A DNA stretch of 64,000 nucleotides from Symbiodinium natans (GCA_905221605.1 CAJNDS010002198.1:527390-591389); one strand, 5' to 3'. Positions 1-10,134 are shown, counted from the stretch's first letter. The notes: generated by a model from the letters alone, not told the origin. Program-made: numbers and translations.

Positions 1-60
1 TCCGCCTTGCTGCTGCATGGCTGGAACGCATCCAAACTGTGCTTTCGGCAGACGCCTCTT
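1..60 (+). pseudogene. gag-like fragment at the window edge
   Basis: The first bases translate in frame 2 as RLAAAWLERIQTV. This closely matches LAAAWLDRIQTV inside the gag-like ORF at 21190-22456 (near 21840). The match stops near base 48, so this is only a scrap, probably cut off by the window start on its left. It is the first of several pieces of the same retroelement family between 1 and 6020, all on the plus strand. The short length limits certainty; the protein-level match within the window is the evidence. Confidence 0.55.
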
Positions 61-101
61 GCCCGCCCACGCAGCCCAGGGAGCAGCACCCGCGTTCGCC
101 C

Positions 102-624
102 ATGTCGTGCTTTGAAGACAGACGGGAGTGCATCGTCAGAGATGACCGAAACTCCATCATGATCCACCGCCTGGACTACGAGCTTATCAAGTCCCAGGCA
201 GCCCAAGGGATCATCGGGTCCGAGTTCATGTTGGGCCAAGAGTCCTTCGCTGTCTTCTCAGGCCCATACCCTTTTGACAACCCGCCCAGCCTGCCGGAGT
301 CCGCCGATGACCCAGCGCCCGGCAAACACGCCACTGAGGATGGCCAGGCTGACGCCGACACGGACATACTCTGCCTGCTCTCCAACAAAGTGGACGCGCA
401 GGAGCCTCGCAGACCCGCCCCTCGTGACTCCGCCCACAGGACCTCCTCCTATGCGCCTCTGCCTCAGAATGCCTCCCTGCCCACGCCTATGCATCCCCGA
501 GCTGCACGACAGGAGGTATCACGGTTGCACTGTCGTGCCCAGCATCTGCCTCCCATATACCTTCCGGATTGCCCAGGAAGACACACGCTTCCTCTACACG
601 GATCGCACTCGACGCCTACGAGGT
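102..624 (+). pseudogene. Diverged, frameshifted copy of retroelement ORF-X (C-terminal half)
   Basis: Two stretches in different frames align with the C-terminal half of the ORF at 16280-18120. In frame 3, from about 102, a segment beginning MSCFEDRRECIVRDDRN parallels IKCSVFGADGWILRKDQRG. In frame 1, about 472-624, VPSICLPYTFRIAQ and FLYTDRTRRLR parallel MPSVCLPDTFNLAP and FYVDHRERLR. The frame change between them shows the copy is dead. Cys-rich residues near 677-720 may continue the homology (CPHCPVC). Function of the parent ORF is unknown; it is probably a structural or accessory protein of the retroelement. Confidence 0.6.
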
Positions 625-1515
625 TAGTGGGGTTAGTGCCCGAATTCAGGGCCGCTTCTCTCAAGGCGCAAGCTTCTTGCCCACACTGCCCAGTTTGCCC
701 ATGTACCAAAAGAGCCTCTGCCGCCAGGGGTACAGGCACGCCCCCACCCCTTACCTCCCTCTGCCCCCTGACCAGGTGCAGTTCACCTCCGACATGTTCT
801 ACGCGGATGAGGCAAAGAAAAGAAGTGTTTGCATTGCCTGCTTACTTTTCTTGCCTACATTTCTGCACGCCTGCAGCCCCAGCATGCAGTGTTGATGCAC
901 CTGGACCAACCTCTCGATTGCCTGCACCCTAACATGTCACATGCTCTCTTTGGCTCCACGCCTCTGAGAGCAGCTCGCATCGCGGCCGCCCCAAACCCAA
1001 CCTCACCACATGTCTCAGCTGCTCCGGCCGCCAAACGATGGCCAGCCAAACCACCACCGCGCTCGGGGCCTACAGGGAACCCCCTGCCTGCAGTCAGGGC
1101 TGCGCCTAGAAGCACCCCGCAAGCGAGCACGGCAAAATGGAGGTTGTCGTCGGTGCTCTGGGCGAGCGGAGGGTCCGAAGCTGTGCAGGAGGCGGTGGCG
1201 TGTCTGCCGTGGAGAAGGCAAGCCCCAATGACTTTTGCGGGGGCAGAGTGGGCCTTGGCAGGCGAGTTGAACAGTGTGGCTTATCGGGTCCCCGCAGTGC
1301 GCCGTGTTCTGGGCTGTGTGCGCACAAGTATACAGTCTTGCGCTTTCGTGCCGAGCTCTGGGCTGGCGGAAACGTGGCCGGGTGTGAGCTCGGTTGGTGT
1401 GCTGTCCGCCGCTCCTTGGAAATGGTTGGAGACGCCCGGCAGACCCGGTGCCGACCACGCAGCCCTGCCCGCGGCAGCACAAGCCCGCGCCTGCCCAGCG
1501 CATGACTCCTGGTCC
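625..1515. other. Unassigned stretch between ORF-X and RT remnants
   Basis: GC-rich sequence with overlapping open frames on both strands and no recognisable domain. It lies between two pieces of the same retroelement on the same strand, so it is probably eroded element sequence. I could not align it with any part of the 13-27 kb copy. Confidence 0.3.
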
Positions 1516-1730
1516 TCTTCTTGGACCAGAACACCCCCGGCTGTCTTTGCGCCCACTTAGCCTTCGAGCCCCACAGAGCCTAGCTTTTCGTGGACGATCT
1601 GCTTCTAGCACCTCTTACAGCCGCGCCCCAGAACAGCTGTCACTGGTCGTGGCCTGTCTCTTCCTCGTCGGGGCCCCGATCAGCTGGAAGAAATCGCCCT
1701 TCGGGTCGCAGATCTTGGTACGGCTGGCAG
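1516..1730 (+). pseudogene. Reverse transcriptase fragment (palm motif C to WYGW)
   Basis: This is a decayed match to the RT on the minus strand at 23380-25223. LFVDDLLL (from 1584) corresponds to the intact LYVDDLLL, the RT motif C with two catalytic aspartates. The preceding EPHRA-stop parallels EPHKAW, a Trp-to-TAG change. After a one-base shift, APEQLSLVVA and GAPISWKKSPFG parallel APEQLALTVA and GAPISWKKAAFG. The homology ends at WYGW near 1730 and resumes with FCF at 4783, on the far side of an inserted transposon. A stop codon and frameshifts make it a pseudogene. Confidence 0.75.
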
Positions 1731-1735
1731 TTGGC

Positions 1736-1870
1736 GGGCGCGGCATTTGAAGCGGCTAATCTTGCCACTTCAAATGCCACACTGTTAGAAGGTGTGCCAC
1801 CTTTACAGCCGCTCCACTTTGCGACAACCTTAGAGGATGTCTCTTAAATCTACAAATTAGCCGCTTCAAA
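1736..1870. repeat. Left transposon terminus with nested inverted repeats
   Basis: The terminal arm is followed by two perfect inverted repeats. GGCATTTGAAG (1743-1753) pairs with CTTCAAATGCC (1768-1778) around a 14-nt loop. TTTGAAGCGGCTAAT (1746-1760) pairs with ATTAGCCGCTTCAAA (1856-1870) across 95 nt. Such subterminal palindromes are common transposase-binding arrangements, though that role is inferred. Confidence 0.6.
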
Positions 1871-2477
1871 CGATACACCTTGAGAGCGATGTTCATAACA
1901 CAACAAAAACCAAGTGATTTCAAAAATTTTTTCACATCACTAACTGCTTTACAAGAAACAAACAAGCTTGTTTCCAACTGTTTTAGGATTCACAACAAAA
2001 CAAAACCGTTTAAAGAAATCCAGACAAGACAAACAACACGATAACAGAAACCTGATTAAATTCAAACAAGTTCAATCAACGATCACTTCAAAAAACAAAG
2101 TTGCATTTATTTTGTCTTCTAGACACCAGACGTTTTTTTGTTTTTGAAAATGTTCTCCATCTCAATTTGTCCAAAACTTCTTGTTTTTTTGAATTGCATT
2201 TGCATTGTCTGACAGAAAAGAGCATCAATCAATTGTGTCCAAATGTTTTTCATCAGAACTTATTTTTTTTTTCAAATTGAAAAATCTGTGTCTGTCCTTC
2301 ACATTGCCTGAAGGGGGCGGGGCGGAGGCCCAAATCGCCCTCTTTTGGCCAATGTGAGGGAGGGAGGGAAGTGACTCTGAAGAGAAGGGGGGTTGGGCAT
2401 GCAGAAACTCTGCTCATTTTTTTTTAAACATTTTTTCTAACTGACATGAGAATTCAGATCGCCTGACCTTTTCTCTA
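1871..2477. other. AT-rich leader upstream of the transposase
   Basis: About 600 nt rich in A and T runs, in sharp contrast to the GC-rich surroundings, with no coding signal. It lies inside the transposon between the left terminus and the transposase. A G-rich patch occurs at 2310-2400. It may hold the promoter and 5' untranslated region, but no specific motif was recognised. Confidence 0.4.
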
Positions 2478-4256
2478 TTGAAGCGGATTGAGCATTTGGA
2501 TCATGGCAAGAACTGCAATCAGCGCTCGGTGGGAAGCTGGGGGACAAGTGAACATGGGATCTGCAGGAAGAGACAGACGAGTCCGTTCCGTTCTCAGCCC
2601 AAATCTCGGCCGAAAAGTCGTCAGTCCAGGGCTCGGAAAGAAGACTCACCCATTGAAAGTGCAGAACCAAAGGTGAAGCCCAGAAAGCGACCTGCAAGCG
2701 CCTTGCAGCAGCATTTTGAAAGTCGTGGATCCAGCTCATCCTTGCCATCAAGACCGTACACGGATCCCGCTCGTCAAGAGAGTCCCGAAAGAAAACGAGG
2801 TCGCCAAGCAAATTTGTCCAGATCTTCCTTGTGGACACGCTTTTCACTTGACGGAATTCTTTGTTCGACTCCTGCTGAGCTCTTGGAGATGTGTGTTGAC
2901 TTGGGCTTGATGCATGATGGTCGACTTGATCCGTGTGAATGGTGCGAAGAGACCAATTGGCGGATTGAAGGAAAGGGAGACCATGCCTCTTACAGGTGCA
3001 AGACAAAAAATTGCAGATGCTCAAAGTCTGCATTGACACATGACGCAGATCTCTTCAACAAGAAATTGGCACTTCGATCCTTGGTTGGTGCTCTTTGGCT
3101 CTTCTTGCCCCGATCAATGTCAGTCCGGATCAAGCTGGTCTCATTCTGGGGGTCGATCACCGCACTGTCAGAGACTTGTTTGGGAATTTTCGCAAATGGT
3201 TGACGCCCATCATTGACCGCATGAATGAAGAGCTTGTGATGGGTGGTGCTGGGATGGACGTGGAGCTAGATGAGATCAGCTTTAGAAGCAAAGGCTTGGA
3301 CGACAAGGTTGCTGGGTTTCATCGGCCTTGTTTTGTCCGTTTGTTAAAGTGTTTGTATTGCTTGCGATATCTTCAATTTACACTAAGGTTCTATGGCTCC
3401 GTTACATTGCGATCGTTCGTAGAGGAAGTGCGAAAGTCTTCATTCACAAGCTCCCGGACAAGTTGACGGCTTCCGGACAAGGTGGAGGAGGCCCTTTGAG
3501 CATCCAGGAGCTGAAGGATACGATCGTGAATTCCGCAGGAGCCAGCCGAATCGCCGTTGGCAGTGTCTGTCACACAGACAGTGCAAAGGCGTACAAGAAG
3601 CTGGACTCTGAAGAGCCATTGCCATGTTTGTACAATGGAGCCTTGGGAGGACCTTCTTTTGCTCATTTGAAACTGGCGCACAGCAACGTCCGACACAAGC
3701 CGCCCCACCCAGAGTTCACTCGAAAGTTCAAGCTCAAGATCTTTGATGGGCGACAATGGGTGGAAGAGATCAGGGTTGGGGGCACCCAAAAGTTGGATGG
3801 GTTCTTTGCAACCTTTCGAAGAGAGGTCGGCAAGCGTCCCATCAACACCACGGGCCTTCTCCTGCTACGGCTGAGGCAATGGAGACACAACTTCATGAGC
3901 GAGTGCGCACCTTTCAGTTTTTGCATTGGTTTTCCTTTACGGATGCTTTTCAAGTCTTTGCGGAAATGCGCAAGCTTGAGCGTGCTTCCGTTGGCTCCGT
4001 AACGTGGGCAAGCTTGGCTAGTTTTGGAAAGGGAAAGGCAAAGCCTTCCACTGCCCCTGAAACGAAATCTGCAGAGGAGGTTCCTGCTGTTTTGGTGCCT
4101 CCTGCAGAAGAATCGCCTCAGCCGCTTTCACTTTCCTGTGATGAAGAGCACGAGCCAGTGTATTCGGAAGGCGAGGACGTTCAAAGCGAACTTTTCGATC
4201 CCGAAGAAGAAGAAGAGCTTATTTTTGACAACAAAGGGATCAGAGTCTTGAACTAG
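2478..4256 (+). pseudogene. Merlin/ISXO2-like DDE transposase, frameshifted, one candidate intron
   Basis: A basic, low-complexity N-terminus leads to a zinc-ribbon-like segment (CEWCEE... YRCKTKNCRCSKS, about 2935-3030). Next come a helix-turn-helix-like stretch (LGVDHRTVRDLFGNFRKWL) and the catalytic core. VELDEISFRSK is a likely first Asp, HTDSAKAYKKL a likely second, and GTQKLDGFFATFRREV resembles the final catalytic block of ISXO2/Merlin enzymes. The protein ends in an acidic tail (near 4150-4250). Reading it needs a one-base shift near 3100, removal of 3308-3387 as an intron, and another shift near 3900. Two shifts suggest it is inactive. The ATG at 2503 and the TTG at 2478 are both possible starts. 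Confidence 0.65.
3308..3387 (+). other. Candidate 80-nt GT-AG intron in the transposase
   Basis: The frame carrying VELDEISFRSKGLDDK ends at 3307 and the frame carrying VLWLRYIAIVRRGS begins at 3388. The intervening 80 nt start with GTTGCT and end with CTAAG. Removing them joins the two frames exactly at a codon boundary. The sequence AAGGTT occurs at both junctions. Length and borders fit a short dinoflagellate intron, but no transcript evidence is available. Confidence 0.5.
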
Positions 4257-4519
4257 CTAGCAGAAAGCAGAAGCTGTTAGAAGTTTGCCAGAGTTTTGCG
4301 CGTACAAAAAGAGCTGTGCGTTTTTGGAGTCGATTCCGGTGCATGGTGAGGCTGGGGAATCCAAGTCAGGTCGGTTCAGATCAAGGCTTCGTTTTTGACG
4401 TGGTTGTTTGGCAGTGTTTGGTCTTGTGTTGCCTTCTGTTTCCGTAGACACAGTTTTGGGTGGCTTGTCAGCTTGATGGGTGGGTTTGCTAGGCCAGGGG
4501 ACAGCTTCTTTAAGGGTGT

Positions 4520-4784
4520 AACACATCGAGCGGCGTGGCCTGGAATTGCTGCCTTGGAGCGGCGTGTTGGTGGCCGCATTTCCACTTGCGGACTGTGGGT
4601 GCCGGTTTGTTAGGCTGCGTACGCCTCCTTTGAAGACGTGACGCCTCGAGCGGCGGACCGCTCTTGCTGCGAGGCCCCTTAAAAAAGGTCGCGGCGCCTC
4701 GAGCGGCGCGGCTGACGCCGCGCCGCCCTGCGGGCGGCGCGGCGTTTTGAGCGGTTAAAGTTAACCGCGCGCGACGCCGCGCCC
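4520..4784. repeat. Right transposon end: CGAGCGGCG repeats and GC hairpin
   Basis: The motif CGAGCGGCG or a close variant recurs near 4528, 4647 and 4700, each preceded by a run of A/T or pyrimidines, giving a degenerate tandem array. It is followed by a perfect 14-bp stem with a 3-nt loop (4715-4728 with 4732-4745) and the palindrome GCGGTTAA-AG-TTAACCGC (4751-4768). The terminal arm ends at 4784. This is the expected position for subterminal transposase-binding repeats. Confidence 0.55.
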
Positions 4785-5575
4785 GGCTTCTGTTTCCACA
4801 CTAAAATGACCAAGCCTGCCCAGTCCAAACTCCATAGCCTCTACACCTGCTGCAAGACAAGAGGACGCCCCGCAATGACCTGGAATGATTCCGAGGCTTG
4901 CTAATGTGGGCCACGAGCACCAGCACGCACCCGCACTGCTTCACGGCCCCCATCTAGCGGACCTGCACGGCCCTTCGGGCACATGCCATTCCATTCCGCC
5001 CAGAAGCTGGTCACAATTCCTGTGGTGCCTCGACTCTGCATGTAAGATATGCAGAGACGCCGCCCACTTGCAGCTCTCCATGCCAGAGTCATCGAAGTCC
5101 GAAGTAAGCCGGTTCGCGCCAAAGTGGACACTTGGACCACACCGGCTGCTGACAAGACCACATGGGCTTGCACTGCAGTCTCCTCCGCCTTGCAGATTAC
5201 CTCCGCAATAAAAGCCAAGCTGCGACACACTGGCTGGCCCAATGCTTCTCACACGGACTTAATATGCTCCCTGCCAAACAGCCGCGCGGCAGATGCCATG
5301 GCCGACCGTGCAGCAGTACATTGCCTGCTTTTTGAGACCACTGCACGGTGGGCTCTACTTGGCCTACGCAGCAACAGGTTTGCTCTAGACTAGAACTGGA
5401 AGTCGGGCACATTCCTGGTGTTAAGACACGAGGTGAACAGGCCTTATTTTTCCCGGTCTGCCCTGGGCCCCACGGGCGGGTGGGCGAAAAAACACGATCC
5501 AACAGGTTCCAACTACGGGTTAGGTCAGGGCCAGCTAAGCCAGAGCACTGGGCTGGCATCAACGTGTTGTCATGA
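4783..5575 (+). pseudogene. RT connection and RNase H remnant (downstream half of the split RT)
   Basis: The homology to the minus-strand RT-RNase H (23380-25223 plus 26842-27228) picks up at GFCFHTK. It runs through GLLMWATS, IPPRSWSQFLWCLDS (intact copy identical), ARVIEVRSKPV, PAADKT, AADAMADRA and FETTARWALL, then AYAATG and LEVGHIPGVK. These cover the RT thumb/connection and an RNase H-like domain. At least three frame changes and several stops are present, and the segment between AYAATG and LEVGHIPGVK is deleted. It shows that in an undamaged copy the AYAATG segment directly follows FETxAxW, which is key to interpreting the 23380-27229 segment. Confidence 0.8.
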
Positions 5576-5689
5576 TTCACGTGTGTCAAAACACCTGGAA
5601 AATTGCCCAGTGCGTTCAGACAATGATCTGACCCAAGTTGAACTAGAAGGGAAAGCAACCTCCCAGACCTAGGCACCTGACGGGAAGAG

Positions 5690-6020
5690 GCCTAGGGGGT
5701 GACAACGCCCTTCCCCAGCGACGCTCACTTGTTTTCACGGGGCTGCTCTGGGCGATTTGGCAGCATGGCCTGGGGGGCTCTCTGGGCGAGAGATCCTCCA
5801 AGGCATGCAGGCAGGCAGAACCCCCACTTTGCCCAGCTCAAACACATCCTGCGGGCCCAGCCTCCCAAAGTGGAGTAGCCTGTTACAGTAGGCCGCTTAT
5901 GAACCTTTCCAAAGAGGGGGTTCTGCCTGCCTGCATGCCTTGGGGGATCTTGCCCGGGGGAGGTTTCCTCTCTTCCAGTACATCTAGGGTTAGGTCATGC
6001 AGTGCGGGTTGTCTGAACAA
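5690..6020. repeat. Inverted pair of R-type repeats downstream of RNase H
   Basis: Two diverged copies of the 203-bp R repeat (see 26058-26260) face each other. The plus-oriented copy spans about 5690-5825 (TGTTTTCA...GCTGCTCTGGGCGA) and the minus-oriented copy about 5916-6020 (GGATCTTGCCC...AGGGTTAGGTCATGCAGTGC). The innermost arms form a 35-bp inverted repeat with one mismatch (5791-5825 and 5916-5950). The spacer contains CCTCCCAAAGTGGAGTAGCC (5861-5880), which recurs inverted at 26294 and 26334. The copy next to RNase H keeps the same orientation relative to RT as in the 26-kb copy. Confidence 0.6.
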
Positions 6021-6310
6021 GAGGAAAAGAGAAATTTTTTCCAAATCCACCCCCCTTTGTTTCTTGTTGTCATGCGAAGCCTGTAGAAAAGAAGAGAAGA
6101 GAATTATTTTACATTCCACCCCCTTTGTTTCTTGTCGTTCTGCAAAGCCTGTAGAAAAGAGAGAAGAGAATTATTTTAAATTCCACCCCTCTTTGTTTCT
6201 TGTCGTCATGCGAAGTCTGTAGAAGACGAGAGGAGAAGAGAATTATTCTAAATTCCACCTCTTTGTTACTTGTTGTCCTGCGAAGCCTGTAGAAGAGGAG
6301 AGGAAAATTA
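6005..6310 (+). repeat. Tandem repeat, about 68 bp, four copies
   Basis: A unit of roughly 65-72 bp is repeated four times with drift. Each begins GAGAAGAGAATTATTTTA or similar, then TTCCACCCC, TTTGTTTCTTGT, and ends GCGAAGCCTGTAGAA. No coding signal is present. It follows directly on the R-type repeat, so it may be the outer flank of the left retroelement copy or local satellite. Confidence 0.75.
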
Positions 6311-6334
6311 TGATTCTTGTGTTTTGAGGTTAAC

Positions 6335-6910
6335 TCTAACCCTATACGGTTGGGGTGAACCCGAACACCCTAACCCGCAGCGGGGGGGGGCGGGTTAGGG
6401 TTGGGGTTAACCCGAACCCTAACGCCAGGTTGGGTGGAGGTCAGGGTTAACCCCAACGTCAGGGTGTTGGGGTCAGCTTAAACCCTCACCCGGAGGGGGG
6501 GTTGGGGTTAAACCCCAACCCTAACCCTTGGGTTGACCTTAACCTCGGAGGGGGGGGGCGCGTTAGGGTTGGGGTTAATCCGAACCCGAACGCCAGGTTG
6601 AGGCTTCCTGGCGAGGGGTTAGGGTTGGGGTTTACCCGAACCCTAAGCTTGGGTTGAGATCAGGGTTAACCCGAACCCGAACCAGGGGTTGAGGTTGGGG
6701 TTAACCCCAACCCTAACCCGGTTGGGTTCAGATTATCTTGACCTGAGACCTGAGGTTCGGCCATCTGTTATCCTAAACCCTGACTCAGGTTACGGTTTGG
6801 GTCGAACTCGGACTCCAACCCAGGTTGGGGTTCGGGTTACCCCCCCCCCCGGAAACGGACCCGGGGTTGTAACAAAGTTCAACCCGAACCCTCAACCCAA
6901 GCCCGCGGGG
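6335..6910. repeat. Degenerate telomere-like array
   Basis: About 575 bp built from variants of GGGGTTAACCC, CCCTAACCC and GGTTAGGGTTGGGG on both strands, with short G runs. Units resemble TTAGGG/TTTAGGG-type telomere sequence but are irregular and partly palindromic, because CCCTAACCC and GGGTTAGGG alternate. It is an interstitial satellite, not a chromosome end, since unique sequence lies on both sides. Confidence 0.65.
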
Positions 6911-8913
6911 TATGCTCGATTGGCTTGTCTGATGATGGTTCCATCATGAAGCTCACCGAAGCATTCTATGGATTGCTCACGGATTTCGCAGAACCCCCTC
7001 CACAAACCTAAGGCATGCACGAACTCAACACGTCTGCCGGTACATGCGGAGGGTCAGATTTTAGCGCGTTTGCCCAGGATGCACTCACCTTGATACTAAC
7101 ACCAGATCCACAACAACAGGTGAAACAAGAAGCTAAATCATGGTTTCAGAGAAGAATAGCCCCTGCTTTCGTCATCCCAGTTGAGTCAAGCCTTGACTCA
7201 TCTACAGCATGTTCCGAGGTGCACGGAGACGGTGAGCTTGTAGCCGGTTCGGAAGGACCGCAGCCCCTGTAAAGCTGACAGGTTTCTGGCGCATCGTAAA
7301 TGCCGCGGAAGCCATGACAAGGCCGTCACGGGTGTTTCCGGTCTGCATGGATCCACATTGGACCAAGGCTATCGCGAGGAGTCTTGCCAGTATCCAAAGC
7401 GCTGCTTGCCCACTGCTTAAAGCTGTGTGAAAAGAATCACTGATCGATTGGCGAAGTCCTCTAGAACCATCTTCTGGCTTGCGTCGCCGGAACTGATACG
7501 CTGGCATATCTATTAGCCGTTTGAGGACAACCAGGCAACCATAACTTTACAGCTGAGAAAGCAGACCCAGCTACGCAGCATTGCTTTGAGACATGGGGTC
7601 TCGGCAGGTGGTTCCAGACGTTTGGACGCTAAACTATCGAAGCACGAGGCAACCCTGCAGTTCTCCAACTCGGGTCTTCATGCGTGGCATAGCCTTGACT
7701 TTCACCCCTAGTGCAGCCCTTGCACTTTTTAGACCTCTAAGTCTGATCGAATGCAAAAGCTTCTGAGCGCATTTTGGGGATCTTGCTCCAGATCTGCCTC
7801 CGCAAACCTGGTTGTTTTGGATTCGAACCACTTCGCGTGCGATGTAGGTGCCGACTGCACGATTCACAAGGATCGCTCATCAGAAAGTCTGTGCCCAGCC
7901 GTGTCGTGGAGCCGTACCATAGTGCAGAAACTGCTAGAGGGCGAACCTGCTCCTCGCCACAAGAGCGAGTCCCGGCTCTCGCGCCCCGCGAGGCGTTGGT
8001 GACATGTTGGGGCCAGCATCACCCTCAAGCAGCCCTGCGCATGTAGCTGGTCGTACTTCAGAACTGCGGTTGCAGTGTCCCAACCTGCACCTTGTCCTGT
8101 AGACAAGACCGGCCCGGCGCCCCGTCTGGGGCCACAGCTGTGTTGCAAGTCCGTGCAACCTTATCGGAGACTTCTCATCCTCACCAACGTTTGACGTTTT
8201 CCTCGGAGCAAGCAGCATGTCAGCTGCGCTGCAATCCCTTTCAACAGTATCCAAAGCAATACGTGACTGGGCTGTAGCTCGAACTGGGGGGGGGGAGGGG
8301 GGGAGGGGGCGTGTCGTGGCCAGTCACGTACTTGTCTGCGAAGCGGCTTTTGAGCATGAGTGTCACGGAGAAGAAGCTGCCACTTCGCATAAACTGCACA
8401 GAAAAGGACTGCAGTGATCTCTGAGTGCATCATCCCGGGGAAGCTGCTCGAAGCACAAAAACAGGCCTCAGCACTGATACTTCTTGCTTAGCAACCAGGC
8501 TCTGTAGTCGACCAATGTTGCGCTGCTCCAAGGATGTCTGTGTGCTGCAGAACCTTTTGTAAATGGAAAAGTGTAGGCAGGAGAAATGTACTGAGGCGCG
8601 TTCGGCTCGCCATCCGCTTGTTCTTCCCCTCCAGAAACATAGATGATTAAGTCACTAAAGAGGGTACTCCTTCCACCTCGCGGAGCAGTGGAAACCCTAC
8701 CGCTTACCTCTGCAAACTCGTTGTTGTCGGTGTGCGTGAGGCCCGGGAATTGGGACCCGGCGGTTCACAGCAGAGTCGACTCGTAGCTCCAATGGCAAAA
8801 TGGCTCAGGCAAAGGCAGAATCCTTAAGCTTCTGCGAAGGCAGGGCCTGTTGCTGAGCTCTAGTGCGTTCGGCCTGGAGGCTGGTTGACTTCCCAACTGC
8901 TGTGAACCGTGCG
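6911..8913. other. Unassigned region
   Basis: About 2 kb with no recognisable protein domain or RNA. The only open frame that reads at all naturally is at 7015-7272 (listed separately). A G-rich patch lies at 8285-8310. The rest shows short overlapping frames on both strands. Confidence 0.4.
7015..7272 (+). CDS. Small hypothetical ORF or exon
   Basis: An 85-residue frame opening with ATG at 7015. The middle (SAFAQDALTLILTPDPQQ, then KQEAKSWFQRR) is amphipathic and loosely resembles the first helical repeat of importin/exportin-type proteins. That resemblance is weak and rests on one helix pair. No continuation exon was found downstream. It could equally be a chance frame. Confidence 0.2.
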   Translation: MHELNTSAGTCGGSDFSAFAQDALTLILTPDPQQQVKQEAKSWFQRRIAPAFVIPVESSLDSSTACSEVHGDGELVAGSEGPQPL

Positions 8914-9116
8914 GCTACTACTACTACTACCACTACTACTACTACTACTTCTTCTTACTACTACTACCACCACGACAACTACTACTACTGCTACTACTAC
9001 TACTACTGCTACTACTACTACTACTACTACTGCCACGACGACTGCTACGACTACTACTACTACTACTACTACTGCTACTGCTACTACGACTCCTACTACT
9101 CCTACTACTCCTACTA
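8914..9116 (+). repeat. (CTA)n trinucleotide microsatellite
   Basis: About 200 bp of CTA/CTG/CGA triplets dominated by CTA. The long frames through it (poly-Thr, poly-Tyr, poly-Leu, poly-Ser, poly-Val) are artefacts of the repeat. A similar CTA tract occurs at 57430-57613. Confidence 0.9.
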
Positions 9117-9460
9117 AGATATTCACAAAAACCGGGTTTGAGTTTCCCAACCCGAGTTGGACTACCAACCTGAATTGGAGTCGGCGTTAACCTGAACTCC
9201 AACCAGGGGAGTTCCTCGACCCCCGCCCCTCCGCTTCGGGGGTTGGAGTCAGGTTAACCCAATCCGGACCTGAGTAGGGTTTGGGTTACGAGTTGAAGTT
9301 GACCTGGCTCCCGCGTTGGAGTTTGGGTTCACTTGAACTCCAACCCAGGTCCTCCAGGTTGGAGTTGGGTTGAACGAGAAAAAAAGTGTAAAAGTTCAGG
9401 TTAACTCTTATCTTTCGGTTGGGGGCAGCTGAGTTGAGAGTTGGAGTTTATCCAGTTGTA
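9117..9460. repeat. Degenerate GGTTGGAGTT/AACTCCAACC array
   Basis: Immediately after the microsatellite, variants of AACCTGAACTCCAACC and GGTTGGAGTTNGGGTT repeat for about 340 bp. The structure parallels the 6335-6910 array (alternating strands, GGTT and AACC blocks) with GAGTT in place of GGGTT. It is probably a related satellite. Confidence 0.55.
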
Positions 9461-10134
9461 ACTTGCCCTTTTATTTGCAACTTTCATTGACACCTTCCAA
9501 GTACCTTCGAGCGGTTATTGTGGTCTGGTTCACGTTTGAGGCCTTGAGGAAGACATGAAGTCACTGCCTGAAGAATGCTGAAGCTGCCGCGGCACACTTT
9601 CAGGAACAAGTGAGTCGTCTCGAAGCTCAGACGCGGGCAGACGGACTTATGGTTCTGCGCTCAAAAAAACAGGACTGTTGCGTTTTGCGTAAAAGTAAGA
9701 AACAAAGCTGCGAATGAATGAATGAACTGACCTGTGATTTTTGTTGTTTACGATGTTGGCTCCTTGAACATACTCTTGTTCTGGCTTGCGCCAGCACGCA
9801 TTCGACATTGCTTCGTTCTGCGTAGCTCATGCACTTCAACCGCAGGTTGTTTCACTTGTTGACTAACCACTCTTCAGACTGTTCGTCTTGTCATCGACTC
9901 AGGCAAATCATGAATTCGTTTGAATTCGTTGTAATGATTCTAATCAGCTTCTGATCGTGTGATTCAACCAATTCGATGTTCAGAAAGCGTTCAAGTGAAG
10001 TGAATCAAGCGCACAGGAAGGTTGGGAAGGCAGGAAGCAGCGAGAAGAAGGAATGATCGATTGCGTGACTTACTGATCATGGTTGATTGAAAATGCGTTT
10101 GAAGGCGGCTTGAAGCGTGGAAACATTGACGTTT
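9461..10134. other. Unassigned region
   Basis: About 670 bp, less GC-rich, with short unrelated frames only. Nothing recognisable. Confidence 0.4.

Larger units (their letters stand above)
1736..4784 (+). mobile_element. Merlin/ISXO2-like DNA transposon inserted in an RT gene
   Basis: A 3.05-kb unit interrupts RT coding sequence: RT homology stops at WYGW just before it and resumes at FCF just after it. The ends form an imperfect inverted repeat. GGGCGCGGC at 1736-1744, six to seven bases, then GCGGCTAA on the left mirrors TTAACCGC, a spacer and GCCGCGCCC (4776-4784) on the right. The interior encodes a DDE-type transposase (2478-4256). No clear target-site duplication could be read. Boundaries are good to a few bases; family assignment rests on transposase motifs. 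Confidence 0.65.

Noticed and set aside
5997-6310. CRISPR-like array
   Set aside because: Repeats are long, diverged and contiguous without unique spacers, so it is an ordinary tandem repeat.
8770-8810. Possible spliced-leader relic (GGCAAAATGGCTCAGG)
   Set aside because: It only partly resembles the end of the dinoflagellate spliced leader and lacks the core order of bases. No other relic was found in the window.
8860-9202. Poly-Val, poly-Tyr, poly-Thr and poly-Ser frames
   Set aside because: All are translations of the CTA/TAG triplet microsatellite in different frames and strands.
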